Shown piece by piece: positions 26,621 to 35,519 of a DNA stretch of 64,000 nt. The DNA lies in the NCBI RefSeq assembly GCF_024586915.1, contig NZ_JANBVS010000026.1, positions 1 through 64,000 on the forward strand, given 5' to 3'. Below the pieces are notes generated by a model, which worked only from the letters and a program-made list of their open reading frames with translations, had not been told where the DNA came from and did no database searches. How positions within the stretch are numbered: position 1 is the stretch's first letter; each line of letters begins with the position of its first letter. The position numbers and the translations under genes were made by a program. Source of the stretch: Bradyrhizobium sp. SRS-191. Lineage in GTDB: Bacteria; Pseudomonadota; Alphaproteobacteria; Rhizobiales; Xanthobacteraceae.

Positions 26621-27337
26621 ATGACCGAGGTCGTCATCCATCGCGTCACCGCGCTCGACCTCAAGGTCGAGCCGTGGGACTGGCCGTTCGCGCATGAGCG
26701 CCGCGATGACATCGCGGCGCATTTCGCCGAGCGGCAGCGCGAGAAGCCCGGCCTCTGGAATGGACGCATCCTGCTCGGACGCGACGCGCGCTTCGCTGAC
26801 GGGCAGTTCTCGGCGAGCTACTTCGAGACCGACTTCGCAAGCCTGCTGGCGTGGCGCGACTGGGGCTTTCCGGACCGCACCGCCTTCAACGGCTTCGGCA
26901 TGGGCGCGCTGCGCTCCGCCGACGGTGCGTTCGTGCTCGGCGAGATGGGCGCGCACACCGCCAATGCCGGGCGGCTGTATTTCCCGGCCGGCACGCCCGA
27001 TCTCGACGACGTCGATGGCGGCACGCTCGATCTTGCGTCCAATGTCGCGCGCGAGGTCGAGGAGGAGACCGGGCTGACGCCGGCGGACTATCGCGCCTCG
27101 GCGCATTGGGACTGCGTCGTCACCGGCGCCACGATTGCCCTGATGCGCGTGCTCGACGCGGCCGAGACCGGGGAGGTCCTGCAGCGTCGCATCGAAGCGA
27201 ATCTCGCCGCGCAGGACGAGCCGGAACTTGCAGGCGTCCGGCTGGTTCGAAGCAGGGACGATCTGACGGCGGCGATGCCGCGTTTCGTCACCGCCTTTCT
27301 CGAAACCCAGTTCAGCGCCGGAGAGCCTTCCGCATGA
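26621..27337 (+). CDS. Nudix-like hydrolase (238 aa)
   Basis: Contains the second half of a Nudix box, AREVEEETGL (RE..EE.GL pattern, residues about 143-152). The expected Gx5E part before it is not conserved, since the positions are occupied by D and L. Nudix enzymes cleave nucleoside diphosphates linked to another group. The gene starts 3 bases after the ABC binding-protein stop, and its own stop overlaps the PPK2 start (ATGA), so it belongs to a polyphosphate/nucleotide-related pair. Catalytic activity is uncertain. Confidence 0.75.
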   Translation: MTEVVIHRVTALDLKVEPWDWPFAHERRDDIAAHFAERQREKPGLWNGRILLGRDARFADGQFSASYFETDFASLLAWRDWGFPDRTAFNGFGMGALRSADGAFVLGEMGAHTANAGRLYFPAGTPDLDDVDGGTLDLASNVAREVEEETGLTPADYRASAHWDCVVTGATIALMRVLDAAETGEVLQRRIEANLAAQDEPELAGVRLVRSRDDLTAAMPRFVTAFLETQFSAGEPSA

Positions 27338-28254
27338 GCAAGAAAGCCCGCACGCTTGCCACCGAGCTCGACGCCTACATCTCGCCGTTCCGGATCGACG
27401 GCGGGCACAAGTTTCATCTCAAGTCGCACAAGACCAAGGTGAAGGGCGGGCTCGACAAGGAGCAGGGCGAGGCGATCATCGAGGAGAACCGCAAGCGGCT
27501 CTCCGACTTCCAGGAGAAGTTGTACGCGCAGGACCGCTGGTCGGTGCTGGTGCTGCTGCAGGGCATGGACGCCTCGGGCAAGGATAGCGCGATCAAGAGC
27601 ATCTTCGAGGGCGTCAATCCGCAGGGCTGCGAGGTGACCTCGTTCAAGCAGCCGACCTCCAAGGAGCTCGATCACGACTTCATGTGGCGCACGGTGCTTG
27701 CGCTGCCCGAGCGCGGCCGCATCGGCATCTTCGACCGTTCCTACTATGAGGAATGCCTGGTCACGCGCGTGCATCCGGAAGTCCTGAAAGCCGAGAAGCT
27801 GCCGCCAAAGCTCGTCACCAAGAACATCTGGCGCGAGCGCTTCGAGGACATCTCCGCCTTCGAGCGCTACCTTACGCGCAACGGCACGGTGATCCTGAAG
27901 TTCTTCCTCAACATCTCCAAGGAGGAGCAGCGCGAGCGCTTCCTCGACCGGCTCGAGCAGCCGGCGAAGAACTGGAAGTTCTCGATGGGCGACGTCACCG
28001 AGCGCGCCAAGTGGCAGCGCTACCAGGCCGTCTATCAGGACATCGTGCGCCACACCTCGACGCCCTATGCGCCATGGCACGTGGTGCCGGCCGACCACAA
28101 ATGGTTCGCCCGCGTCGTCATCGGCTCGACCATCGTCGCCGCGCTCGAAAGCCTCGACCTGCATTTCCCACGCGTCGACCCGGCCTCGCTGGCCGAGTTC
28201 AAGGCGGTGCGCAAGGCGCTGGAGAACGAGGGCAAAAGCGGGAAGAAGGACTGA
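27334..28254 (+). CDS. Polyphosphate kinase 2 family protein (306 aa)
   Basis: PPK2 enzymes transfer phosphate from polyphosphate to AMP, ADP or GDP. Walker A is GMDASGKDS (residues 77-85), the Walker B-like segment is GIFDRSYYEE (131-140), and the lid module includes RFEDISAFERYLTRNGT. Length and the N-terminal FRIDGGHKFHLK segment are like the one-domain class III enzymes that phosphorylate AMP and ADP; class assignment is inference. It overlaps the Nudix gene by 4 bases. Confidence 0.92.
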   Translation: MSKKARTLATELDAYISPFRIDGGHKFHLKSHKTKVKGGLDKEQGEAIIEENRKRLSDFQEKLYAQDRWSVLVLLQGMDASGKDSAIKSIFEGVNPQGCEVTSFKQPTSKELDHDFMWRTVLALPERGRIGIFDRSYYEECLVTRVHPEVLKAEKLPPKLVTKNIWRERFEDISAFERYLTRNGTVILKFFLNISKEEQRERFLDRLEQPAKNWKFSMGDVTERAKWQRYQAVYQDIVRHTSTPYAPWHVVPADHKWFARVVIGSTIVAALESLDLHFPRVDPASLAEFKAVRKALENEGKSGKKD

Positions 28255-28305
28255 GGGCGCTCAGCACCAGCCGCATCTCTCACCATTCGGCAGCGCTGCT
28301 TAACT

Positions 28306-28391
28306 CGTCATGCCCGGGCTTGACCCGGGCATCCATCCGCTCATGAAGCCATTCAAGAAGCTGGATGGCCGGGTCAAGCCCGGCCATGACG
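28306..28391. repeat. Dispersed palindromic repeat, family A, copy 2
   Basis: Same arms as the element at 1085-1169 (CGTCATGCCCGGGCTTGACC and the complementary GGTCAAGCCCGGCCATGACG). It lies between the convergent PPK2 gene and the CHASE2 gene. Confidence 0.9.
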
Positions 28392-28481
28392 GAGCATTGA
28401 GCTGGGTGCTCGCTTGCTCTCATCATCGAACAAGAGGGAGAATTGACGGCCAGTCCGGACGCGCCGACTGGCCGTCTCACC

Positions 28482-31301
28482 TCACGCCGCGCCGGCTTGC
28501 CGTGTCTCTTCCATCTGCAGGAAGCGCTGCTCGAATTCCGCTGCCGGCATTGGCTTGCCGAAATGATAGCCCTGGCCCTGCTCGCAGCCGAGCCGGAGCA
28601 GGAACTCGGCGGTGGCCTGGTTCTCGATGCCCTCGGCGATCACGGAGAGGCCGAGCTGCTTGCTGAGGCTCACCGTCGAGCCGACGATCGCGGCGTCGTC
28701 GGTCTGCGTCAGCACGTCGCGGACGAAGGAACGATCGATCTTGAGGCCGTCGAGCGGAAACTTCTTGAGATAGCTGAGGCTCGCATAGCCGGTGCCGAAA
28801 TCATCGAACACCAGGCTCACGCCGAGCGCCTGCAGGCGGTTGAAGGTCTGCAGCACGCCGGGCTCGTCATGCAGCAGGATGTCCTCGGTGACTTCGAGCT
28901 CGAGCAGGCCGGGCGACAGCCCGGTCACGGTGAGCAGCTTGCTGACGAAGGCCGCGAGGTCGCCCGACTGGAATTGTGACGGCGAGAGATTGACGCCGAC
29001 GCGGACCTCCTGGCCGGCCAGCTGCCACTCCCGCGCCTGCCGGCACGCCGTCGCCATCACCCAGGTCGCAACAGCCTCCGACAGCGGCGAGGTGTTGACG
29101 ACCGGAATGAAATCGCCTGGCGGCACGAGTCCGCGCGTCGGATGCCGCCAGCGGATCAAGGCCTCGGCGCCGATCACGCGCCCGCTCAGCAGATCGACCT
29201 GGGGCTGGTAGAACAGCTCGAATTCGTGCCGCTCCACCGCAAGCGCAAGCTCGGCCTCGAGCGTCAGCCGCTGCTCGAGCTGCTGGCGGATCGCGCTCTC
29301 GAAAATCACGTGGCTGCTGCGTCCGTCGGTCTTGGCGCGGCACAAAGCGAGATGGGCGTTGCTGAGCAGCTCGTCCGCCGTGTGCCCGCCCTCGGGATGA
29401 ACCGCAACGCCGAGGCTGACCTTGACGCGTTGCTGGCGGCCCGCGGCTTCCAGCGGCGCATCGAACAGCCGCCCGAGATGTTCGGCGAGCTCGGCCACGG
29501 TGCCGCCGATCGCGGAGCAGGGAATGGCGACGGCGAATTCGTCGCCGCTGAGACGGGCGACGCGGCCCATCCTGCCGATCTCGGCGCGGAGCCGCTCGGC
29601 CGCCGCGCGCAACACGCTGTCGCCGAAGCTGTGGCCGAGCATGTCGTTGATGTGCTGGAAGGCATCGAGGCCGATCACCAGCAGTACGACCCGATCGGCG
29701 GCGCCATCCGCCGTCTCGATCATGGCCGCGAGCTCGGTCTGCAGCGTGTTGCGGTTGATCAGCGCGGTCAGCGTGTCATGCTCGGCGAGATAACGAATAC
29801 GTTCGGCCTCGCGCTTGCGCAGCGAGATATCGCGCAGGATCACGCCATATTGCAGGCCGTCGGCGCCGTGCCAGGCCGAGAAGCTCGCCTCGACCGGAAA
29901 CACCTCGCCGTCCTTGCGGCGGCCGTCGAACTCGACGCTGGCTCCGCCGGGCAGCAGGGTGGCCGGCAGCGCCGCCTCTTCCCGCGGGAAGAGGTCGTCG
30001 GCCGCGCAATCCGCGCGCAGGCGCGCGAAGGGCTGGCCGATGATCTCGTCGGCGCCGTAGCCGAAGATTGCGACCGCACCGGGATTCCACACCGTGATCC
30101 GCTGGTGCTGGTCGGTGCACACCAGGCCGTCGCCGATCGACATCGCGATCCGCTCGAAGCGGCTTTCGGCGACATGCCGCAGCAGGCCGCGGAAGTCGAT
30201 CTCGTCGAGCGCGGTGGCGGTGAGATAGGCGACCAGCGCGATCTGCAGCAACGACGTGTCGAGCACCAGCGCGTAGCGGTCGTGCAGCACCAGCGCGATC
30301 GTCTCGATGCCGACGCCGATCAGCACGATCAGCAGGCCGCGCCTCGCCGCGGAAAGCCGCCGCCAGCTGGCCAGCATGACCACCACGATCAGCAGCAGGG
30401 CGGCGACGGTCGCAACCGTCGTGGTCTTGAGCAAGGTGCGATGCTGCAGGATCGATTCCGCCGCCAGCGCCTGCAGCACGACGCCGGGCAGGACGCGCCC
30501 GTTCGGCACGCTGTAGTAGTCGCCGAGCTCGATCGCGGTCGCGCCGACGATCACGCGCTTGTTCTTGATCGCGGCCAGCGCGTCCGGGTTGCCGCGGAGG
30601 ACGTCGACATACGAGACTTTCGGCAGCGACGACGGATCGATGCCGTAGTCGATCAGGAATGAGCTGTCCTTGACCGCGCTGCTGCCGGCGAGGAAGGCTC
30701 CGAAGGACTGCACGAACGTCCTGTCATGGCCGTATTCGCAATATTCGCCGAAGGCGTAGCTCCTGACGCGGCCGTCACGGGCGACCTCCACGTTTACGAG
30801 TGCGGACCACGCCAGCTGCTCGAATTGCGGCAGCGGCCGGTTGACGTGAATGGCCGTTCCCTGCTGCGTCCCGTTGAGCTGCCTGAAGGCGGGCAGGACG
30901 ACCGCGCCCTTGGCATTCTGTAGCGCGTCCTGGAAGGCCCGGTCGCCCGCCGCGTCCGAGGGCGAGCTGAAGTCGACATCGAAGGCGACATCGCGAACGC
31001 CGGCGCGCTGCAGCTGGTCGAGGAGGCGGGCATGGGTGGTGCGTGGCCACGGCCAGATGCCGAGGGCCTCGATCGAGCCGGGGTCGATCGTCACGACCGC
31101 GATCTCGCCGCTCGCAGGATGCTTGTTCAGCCGAAAGCGCAGATCGACGAGCGCGTTGCCGAGCAGCTCGTTGCAGCCGGACAGGCCCACCGTGAGCAGC
31201 GCAACGACGACCAGAATATGCGGCATGAACCGCCTGAACATGCCCCCTCCCGCCTGTTCGCGGACGGGCTTGTCGTCCCGTGTCCGCGATCCCGGATTCA
31301 T
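28482..31301 (-). CDS. CHASE2-PAS-GGDEF-EAL cyclic-di-GMP signalling protein (939 aa)
   Basis: Membrane-bound signalling protein. A short cytoplasmic tail and one N-terminal membrane helix are followed by a periplasmic CHASE2 domain (about residues 45-300, with AVVTIDPGSIEALGIWPWPR and RGNPDALAAIKNKRVIVGATA). Two or three membrane helices come next (about 300-360), then a PAS domain (about 385-500), a GGDEF domain (about 505-660) and an EAL domain (about 680-930). The GGDEF active site reads LSGDEF, a common functional variant. The EAL site EALIRWRHP and the DDFGTGYASL loop are intact, so phosphodiesterase activity is likely. It lies 90 bases after the FecR-domain gene on the same strand. Confidence 0.95.
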   Translation of the reverse strand: MNPGSRTRDDKPVREQAGGGMFRRFMPHILVVVALLTVGLSGCNELLGNALVDLRFRLNKHPASGEIAVVTIDPGSIEALGIWPWPRTTHARLLDQLQRAGVRDVAFDVDFSSPSDAAGDRAFQDALQNAKGAVVLPAFRQLNGTQQGTAIHVNRPLPQFEQLAWSALVNVEVARDGRVRSYAFGEYCEYGHDRTFVQSFGAFLAGSSAVKDSSFLIDYGIDPSSLPKVSYVDVLRGNPDALAAIKNKRVIVGATAIELGDYYSVPNGRVLPGVVLQALAAESILQHRTLLKTTTVATVAALLLIVVVMLASWRRLSAARRGLLIVLIGVGIETIALVLHDRYALVLDTSLLQIALVAYLTATALDEIDFRGLLRHVAESRFERIAMSIGDGLVCTDQHQRITVWNPGAVAIFGYGADEIIGQPFARLRADCAADDLFPREEAALPATLLPGGASVEFDGRRKDGEVFPVEASFSAWHGADGLQYGVILRDISLRKREAERIRYLAEHDTLTALINRNTLQTELAAMIETADGAADRVVLLVIGLDAFQHINDMLGHSFGDSVLRAAAERLRAEIGRMGRVARLSGDEFAVAIPCSAIGGTVAELAEHLGRLFDAPLEAAGRQQRVKVSLGVAVHPEGGHTADELLSNAHLALCRAKTDGRSSHVIFESAIRQQLEQRLTLEAELALAVERHEFELFYQPQVDLLSGRVIGAEALIRWRHPTRGLVPPGDFIPVVNTSPLSEAVATWVMATACRQAREWQLAGQEVRVGVNLSPSQFQSGDLAAFVSKLLTVTGLSPGLLELEVTEDILLHDEPGVLQTFNRLQALGVSLVFDDFGTGYASLSYLKKFPLDGLKIDRSFVRDVLTQTDDAAIVGSTVSLSKQLGLSVIAEGIENQATAEFLLRLGCEQGQGYHFGKPMPAAEFEQRFLQMEETRQAGAA

Positions 31302-31390
31302 TGTTGTCTCCCCACCTCCAGGGCGTGCATTCGTCCTGGGAGTTCTGCTTGCATCACGACGATGGCATCCCCGGCAGCGGACGCATCGCT

Positions 31391-32659
31391 TCAGTTCTTG
31401 TTGTGACCGTAAGCGTAGGCATTGCCGTTACCGCTATTGCCATTGCCGTTGTTGCCGTGGCCGCTGCTGCCGTTCCCACTGTTCCCGCGACCGTTGCTGT
31501 TGTCGCTATTTCCACGACCGTTGCCATTGCCGCTGTTGCCGTTCCCGCTATCGTTGCTGCCGTGGCTGCTTCCGTTTCCTCGTCCGCCGCCGTTGCCGCC
31601 ACTGTCGCCAGCGCTGTTGCCGTTCCCACTGTTCGTCGCGTTGGCGCTGGCGGAGCCGCTTGGCGAGCCGACCGCCGCGGTCAAGGCGGCGGCAAACGAG
31701 GAATCTCCCGCGGTGCCGCCCGTGGTCGGCGAGTTGCCTGCCGCGTTGCCGCTATTGCCTCTCGCGTCGGTCCAGGCGGTGCTTCGTCCTGCGCCGTTGG
31801 CCGCGGCGTTTGCGCCATGCGCGAGGCCGCGCGTCGCCTTGTTGATGTTGAGATTGACCTCGCCGATCGAACTGGAGATCCGGACCACGTTCGGCCGCGC
31901 CGCGACGGACGTCGTCGCGGAGCGTTGCGGTGCCAAGGCGACGGACCGCATCGAGCCGGCATTGCCGTTGAGCGCGTGGATCACGCTGCCCTTGGCCTCG
32001 CGCGGCGCATGCAGGCCATCGCGCGGCACCGGAACCCGGTCGAGCGTCGGGGTGCGCGGACGGCCCTGCTCGATCGGCATGAAGGTGCCGCTGCCGGAGA
32101 GGTTGAGGCCCGACCGGCCGTTGGCGAATGCGGTCGCTGCCTGGCCGGGCAGCACCTGGGCGATCTGTCCACTCTTGAAGTCGGAGACCTGCACCTGGCC
32201 GCGGCTGACCTCGACCTTGGCGGTGCGGCCCGAGATCGTGACGCTGAACTGCGTGCCCTTCACGACGGCGGCGAGATAAGGCGTCTCGACCTCGAAATGC
32301 TGCACGTTGCGCTTCTCGACATCGAGCAGGATCGAGCCGGCGCGCTGCAGGATCGTGGTCGCCATGCCGTCCTTGGCGGCGGCGGGGAGGCCGACCTCCG
32401 AGTTCGGCGCGATCATCATCGTCTCGGCGCCGCGCGTCAGGCGCACGCGTCCGTTCGGACCGGTGCGGATGGTGTCGCCCGGCTTGAGGGCGTCCTCGCG
32501 GCCGAGCGAAACCTGCGCCGCCCCCTGCGTGGCGACCCAGACCTCACCGGATGATTTGCTCACCAGCCACGGCTCACCGTCCGCGGCGAAAGCAACCGGC
32601 GTCGCGCCGAAGAGGCACGCGGCGATCAGTCCCGATCTCAGGAGGCGCTTGGATGACAT
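31391..32659 (-). CDS. FecR-domain secreted protein with a Gly/Asn/Ser-rich repeat tail (422 aa)
   Basis: Signal peptide (cleavage near PVAFAADGE), then a FecR domain at about residues 30-165 (GDTIRTGPNGRVRLTRGAETM, LLDVEKRNVQHFEVETPYLAAVV, GTQFSV). A linker follows, then a low-complexity tail from about 320 made almost only of Gly, Asn and Ser with repeated GNGNS, GRGNS and HGNNGN blocks. FecR domains here lack the membrane helix of FecI/FecR sensors and are exported. A scaffold, matrix or surface role is inferred from the tail and from the neighbouring CHASE2 protein and TpsB porin. Confidence 0.88.
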   Translation of the reverse strand: MSSKRLLRSGLIAACLFGATPVAFAADGEPWLVSKSSGEVWVATQGAAQVSLGREDALKPGDTIRTGPNGRVRLTRGAETMMIAPNSEVGLPAAAKDGMATTILQRAGSILLDVEKRNVQHFEVETPYLAAVVKGTQFSVTISGRTAKVEVSRGQVQVSDFKSGQIAQVLPGQAATAFANGRSGLNLSGSGTFMPIEQGRPRTPTLDRVPVPRDGLHAPREAKGSVIHALNGNAGSMRSVALAPQRSATTSVAARPNVVRISSSIGEVNLNINKATRGLAHGANAAANGAGRSTAWTDARGNSGNAAGNSPTTGGTAGDSSFAAALTAAVGSPSGSASANATNSGNGNSAGDSGGNGGGRGNGSSHGSNDSGNGNSGNGNGRGNSDNSNGRGNSGNGSSGHGNNGNGNSGNGNAYAYGHNKN

Positions 32660-32786
32660 GGCACGAACTCGCGTCGTTGGCAGCCTTTGAAACTAATCCA
32701 AATGTTTCAAGAGACCCTTAGGAGTTGCAGCGGTGTTTCCTTCACGCGTTTACGCTTCATTGACCTTAACAAATTAAGAACGAACC
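32660..32786. promoter_or_regulatory. Divergent promoter region, fecR-like / tpsB-like genes
   Basis: An AT-rich gap (locally much lower GC than the flanking genes) that must hold promoters for both divergent genes. No specific operator could be assigned. Confidence 0.5.
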
Positions 32787-34583
32787 ATGGGTCGCCGTTG
32801 TGTCGGAAGCGTTGGGAGGTCTGCGGAGCGGCGCGCCGAGGCGATCGCGCCGCATGGCGTGCGCCTGCGTCACCGCGTCATCGCTGCGGCCGGTGTCTCC
32901 CTGGCGGCGGCCCTGGTCACGAGCGGCGTCCATGCGCAGCAGGTCAGCCAGCCGGGCTTCGATCCGCGTCAGACCGAGAAGTATTTCGACGAGCAGTCGC
33001 GTTCGCCGCAGCCGGCGCCGTCGCGCCCGCGCGCGCCTCAGTTCAGCACGCAGGGTGGGGGCGATCATAAGCCTTTGTTCACCATGCGCGGCGTCATCCT
33101 GACGGGAACCTCGGCACTCCCAGCCGAGCAGCTCGCCGCGACCTATCAGCCGTATATCGGCAAGCCGGTCTCGCAGGCCGACCTCGCCGCGATCGCATCA
33201 GCGATCAGCGATCAGTACCGCGCCGCCGGGTTCCATCTCAGCCGGGCGATCATTCCGCCGCAGGACATCAGCAACGGCCGGGTGCGGATCCAGGTCATCG
33301 AAGGCAGCATCACCGAGGTGACGCTGAAGGGCGAGGGCGCGGAGGAGTTCGGCATCCGGCCGATGCTCGGCCCGGTGCTCGCCGAGCAGCCGTCGCGGCT
33401 TGCGACGCTCGAGCGTCAGCTGCTGCTGATCAACAGCCGCGGCGGCGTGCGCCTGGTCGATTCCGCGCTGGAGGAGATCGGCGGAGCCACCGGCCGCTTC
33501 CGCCTCGTGCTCGAGCTCAAGACCTGGCACGTCTACGGCTTTACGGGGCTGGACAATCTGGGCTCGTCGACCGTCGGTCCCTGGCAAAGCTACGCCACGG
33601 CGGCGTTCAACTCCTATCTGTTGCCGGGCGACACGCTCACCGCCAATCTGTCGACCACCCCCGGCGATCCGCGCCAGCTGGTGTTCGGACGCCTGTCCTA
33701 CGACGTGCCGGTCGGCACCGATGGTGTCCATGTCGGCGCGTCGGCGCTGTATAGCGAGGTGCGGCCGGGCGACATCAGGCGGCGCTTCAACGACAACACC
33801 GTCACCGAGACGGTCGAGCTTCGCGGCGGCTTCGCGCCGATCCAGTCGCAGTCCGCCTCGTTGAACCTGACGGTCGCCGCGGCCTTCAGCGATGTCACCG
33901 AGCGCGACGTGTTCGGCATCTGGTATCGCGACCGCATCCGGACGCTGACCTTCACCGGCGATTATCGCTGGAAGGATGAGCTCGGCGGCGACAGCTATCT
34001 GACCCTGGCCTACCGGCAGGGGCTCAACGGCTTCGGGGCGACACCGGCCGGCGATATCCTGGCCTCGCGCCCCGACGCATCGCCGAGCTTCTCCGTCGTC
34101 AACGGCTGGTTCACGCGCTACCAGACGTTGTCGGATGCTTGGTCGCTGAAGATCGCCGCCGCCGGCCAGCTCGCATCGGGGCCACTGTACAATTCGCAGC
34201 AATTCTATCTCGGCGGCCTGTCCTATGGCCGCGGCTATGGCAGCGCCGAGCTCAGCGGCGACAATGCCGTCGCCGGCACGTTCGAGGTCCGCTTCGAGCA
34301 GAAGCCGGACTGGACCTACCTGAAGAGCTATCAGCTCTACGGCTTCTTCGATGCCGGGCTGGCCTGGAACTATGGCTTCCGCCCCTCGGACGGCGTGGCG
34401 CTGACCTCGGCCGGCGGCGGCGTCCGTTTCACCTTCCCGAACGACTGGCGAGCGGATCTCGGCGTCGCCGTCCCGCTCGGCTACCGCGCCCCCGACAACA
34501 CGCAGCGCAGCGCGCGCTTCCTGCTGTCGCTGTCGAGCGTGCTCAAGCTGTGCCCGCAACGCGGGCAGGGGCCGTGCATCTGA
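32787..34583 (+). CDS. ShlB/FhaC/HecB family outer-membrane transporter (TpsB), 598 aa
   Basis: Two-partner secretion porin. After a long N-terminal leader and signal peptide (ending SGVHAQQ) comes a POTRA region (about residues 95-250, FTMRGVILTGTSALPAEQL and PPQDISNGRVRIQVIEG). The C-terminal 16-stranded barrel has the loop-6 motif in YGRGYGSAELSGD (the VRGY-like RGY) and TFEVRFEQ. These proteins export large TpsA adhesins or hemolysins. No TpsA gene is within reach, so the porin is an orphan here. It is divergent from the FecR-domain gene. Confidence 0.9.
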   Translation: MGRRCVGSVGRSAERRAEAIAPHGVRLRHRVIAAAGVSLAAALVTSGVHAQQVSQPGFDPRQTEKYFDEQSRSPQPAPSRPRAPQFSTQGGGDHKPLFTMRGVILTGTSALPAEQLAATYQPYIGKPVSQADLAAIASAISDQYRAAGFHLSRAIIPPQDISNGRVRIQVIEGSITEVTLKGEGAEEFGIRPMLGPVLAEQPSRLATLERQLLLINSRGGVRLVDSALEEIGGATGRFRLVLELKTWHVYGFTGLDNLGSSTVGPWQSYATAAFNSYLLPGDTLTANLSTTPGDPRQLVFGRLSYDVPVGTDGVHVGASALYSEVRPGDIRRRFNDNTVTETVELRGGFAPIQSQSASLNLTVAAAFSDVTERDVFGIWYRDRIRTLTFTGDYRWKDELGGDSYLTLAYRQGLNGFGATPAGDILASRPDASPSFSVVNGWFTRYQTLSDAWSLKIAAAGQLASGPLYNSQQFYLGGLSYGRGYGSAELSGDNAVAGTFEVRFEQKPDWTYLKSYQLYGFFDAGLAWNYGFRPSDGVALTSAGGGVRFTFPNDWRADLGVAVPLGYRAPDNTQRSARFLLSLSSVLKLCPQRGQGPCI

Positions 34584-34690
34584 GAGAGGGGCGGCGGCGG
34601 CAGCAAGGATCCGTTTCTTCCATAGACGGCCTTTGATTTGTACACGGAAGCAATATCTGGCAAGCTATCGCAGAACGTGAGGCCGCCGTT

Positions 34691-35038
34691 ATGAACACGC
34701 TCACTTTTGATGAATATTGGCTCGGCTATCTTGCTGGCCATGCCCGTCAACTCACTCGAGTTTTCCATTATTACGGGCTGTTTTTCGGGCAGCTGCTTGG
34801 CCTCTTGTTGTCATTTTACATTGCTTGGTGGCTGGCGCTTGTCGTTTGCCCGTTGAGCTACATGATTGCTTATTTCAGTCATGAGTTCGTTGAGGGCAAC
34901 AGTAACAAGCCCTATGCGACAAGACCAATTTGGAGTGTCGTAAGTTTTTTTCGAATGCTTGCGCTTGAGCTCACAGGACGACTAAATACCCAAATCGTTC
35001 GGTTGACGCCTGCGCATTTTGCGGCGGAGCACCCGTGA
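34691..35038 (+). CDS. Mpo1-like (DUF962) small membrane protein
   Basis: A 115-residue membrane protein with hydrophobic segments at about 28-50 and 55-66. The family pattern HEFVEGNSNKPYATRPIWSVVSFFRM is similar to the Mpo1/DUF962 family, including the SHEF motif and a FRML segment. Eukaryotic Mpo1 is a dioxygenase of 2-hydroxy fatty acids; the bacterial role is unknown. Base composition is lower in GC than in the flanking genes. The stop overlaps the GTG start of the next gene (GTGA). Confidence 0.75.
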   Translation: MNTLTFDEYWLGYLAGHARQLTRVFHYYGLFFGQLLGLLLSFYIAWWLALVVCPLSYMIAYFSHEFVEGNSNKPYATRPIWSVVSFFRMLALELTGRLNTQIVRLTPAHFAAEHP

Positions 35039-35460
35039 CGCAGCTGATCGCATTGCTCGTGGGGGCGTTTCTTGCGGTCGCAATTGCATTTCATTTTTAC
35101 TGGGGGATTGGGGGCCAGTACGGTTGGAATGTCGCTGTGCCGCAGCGTGAGGACGAGACCCCGCTATTTGAGCCAACGGCTACCGCTACGCTGGCGGTGG
35201 CAGCCGCCCTTTCTGTCGTACTCGTTGCGCTGGTCGTCTATGTCATGCGCGTCAATGTGCAGCTACCACGTAGCCTGCTTCGATCGGTCATGGCTTTGTT
35301 CGGGGTAATATTCTTAGGGCGTGGATTGAGTTGGCACCCCTACATCGGACTATTCAAGGCGGTCCGCACGACGAACTTCGCCCGCAATGACACTCGCTTC
35401 TACAGCCCTGGCTGCATCGCCGCTGGGGTCGGCTTTCTCGTTCTGGCTTGGGAAGGCTGA
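35035..35460 (+). CDS. DUF3995 membrane protein (141 aa)
   Basis: Four membrane segments. DUF3995 pattern: FHFYWGIGGQYGWNVAVPQ near the N-terminus, FLGRGLSWHPYIGLFK and FARNDTRFYSPGCI near the C-terminus. Function unknown. The GTG start overlaps the DUF962 stop, so the two are translationally coupled. Lower GC than the flanks. Confidence 0.75.
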   Translation: MTQLIALLVGAFLAVAIAFHFYWGIGGQYGWNVAVPQREDETPLFEPTATATLAVAAALSVVLVALVVYVMRVNVQLPRSLLRSVMALFGVIFLGRGLSWHPYIGLFKAVRTTNFARNDTRFYSPGCIAAGVGFLVLAWEG

Positions 35461-35519
35461 AGGCCAGTCGGAATCGCCGTCGCTTTCGATGCCGGCTTGG
35501 GACAACGAGAGACGCCGCT

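Noticed and set aside
29142..30662. Long plus-strand frame opposite the CHASE2-GGDEF-EAL gene
   Set aside because: Shadow of a well-supported multidomain gene. No ribosome-binding site or motif.
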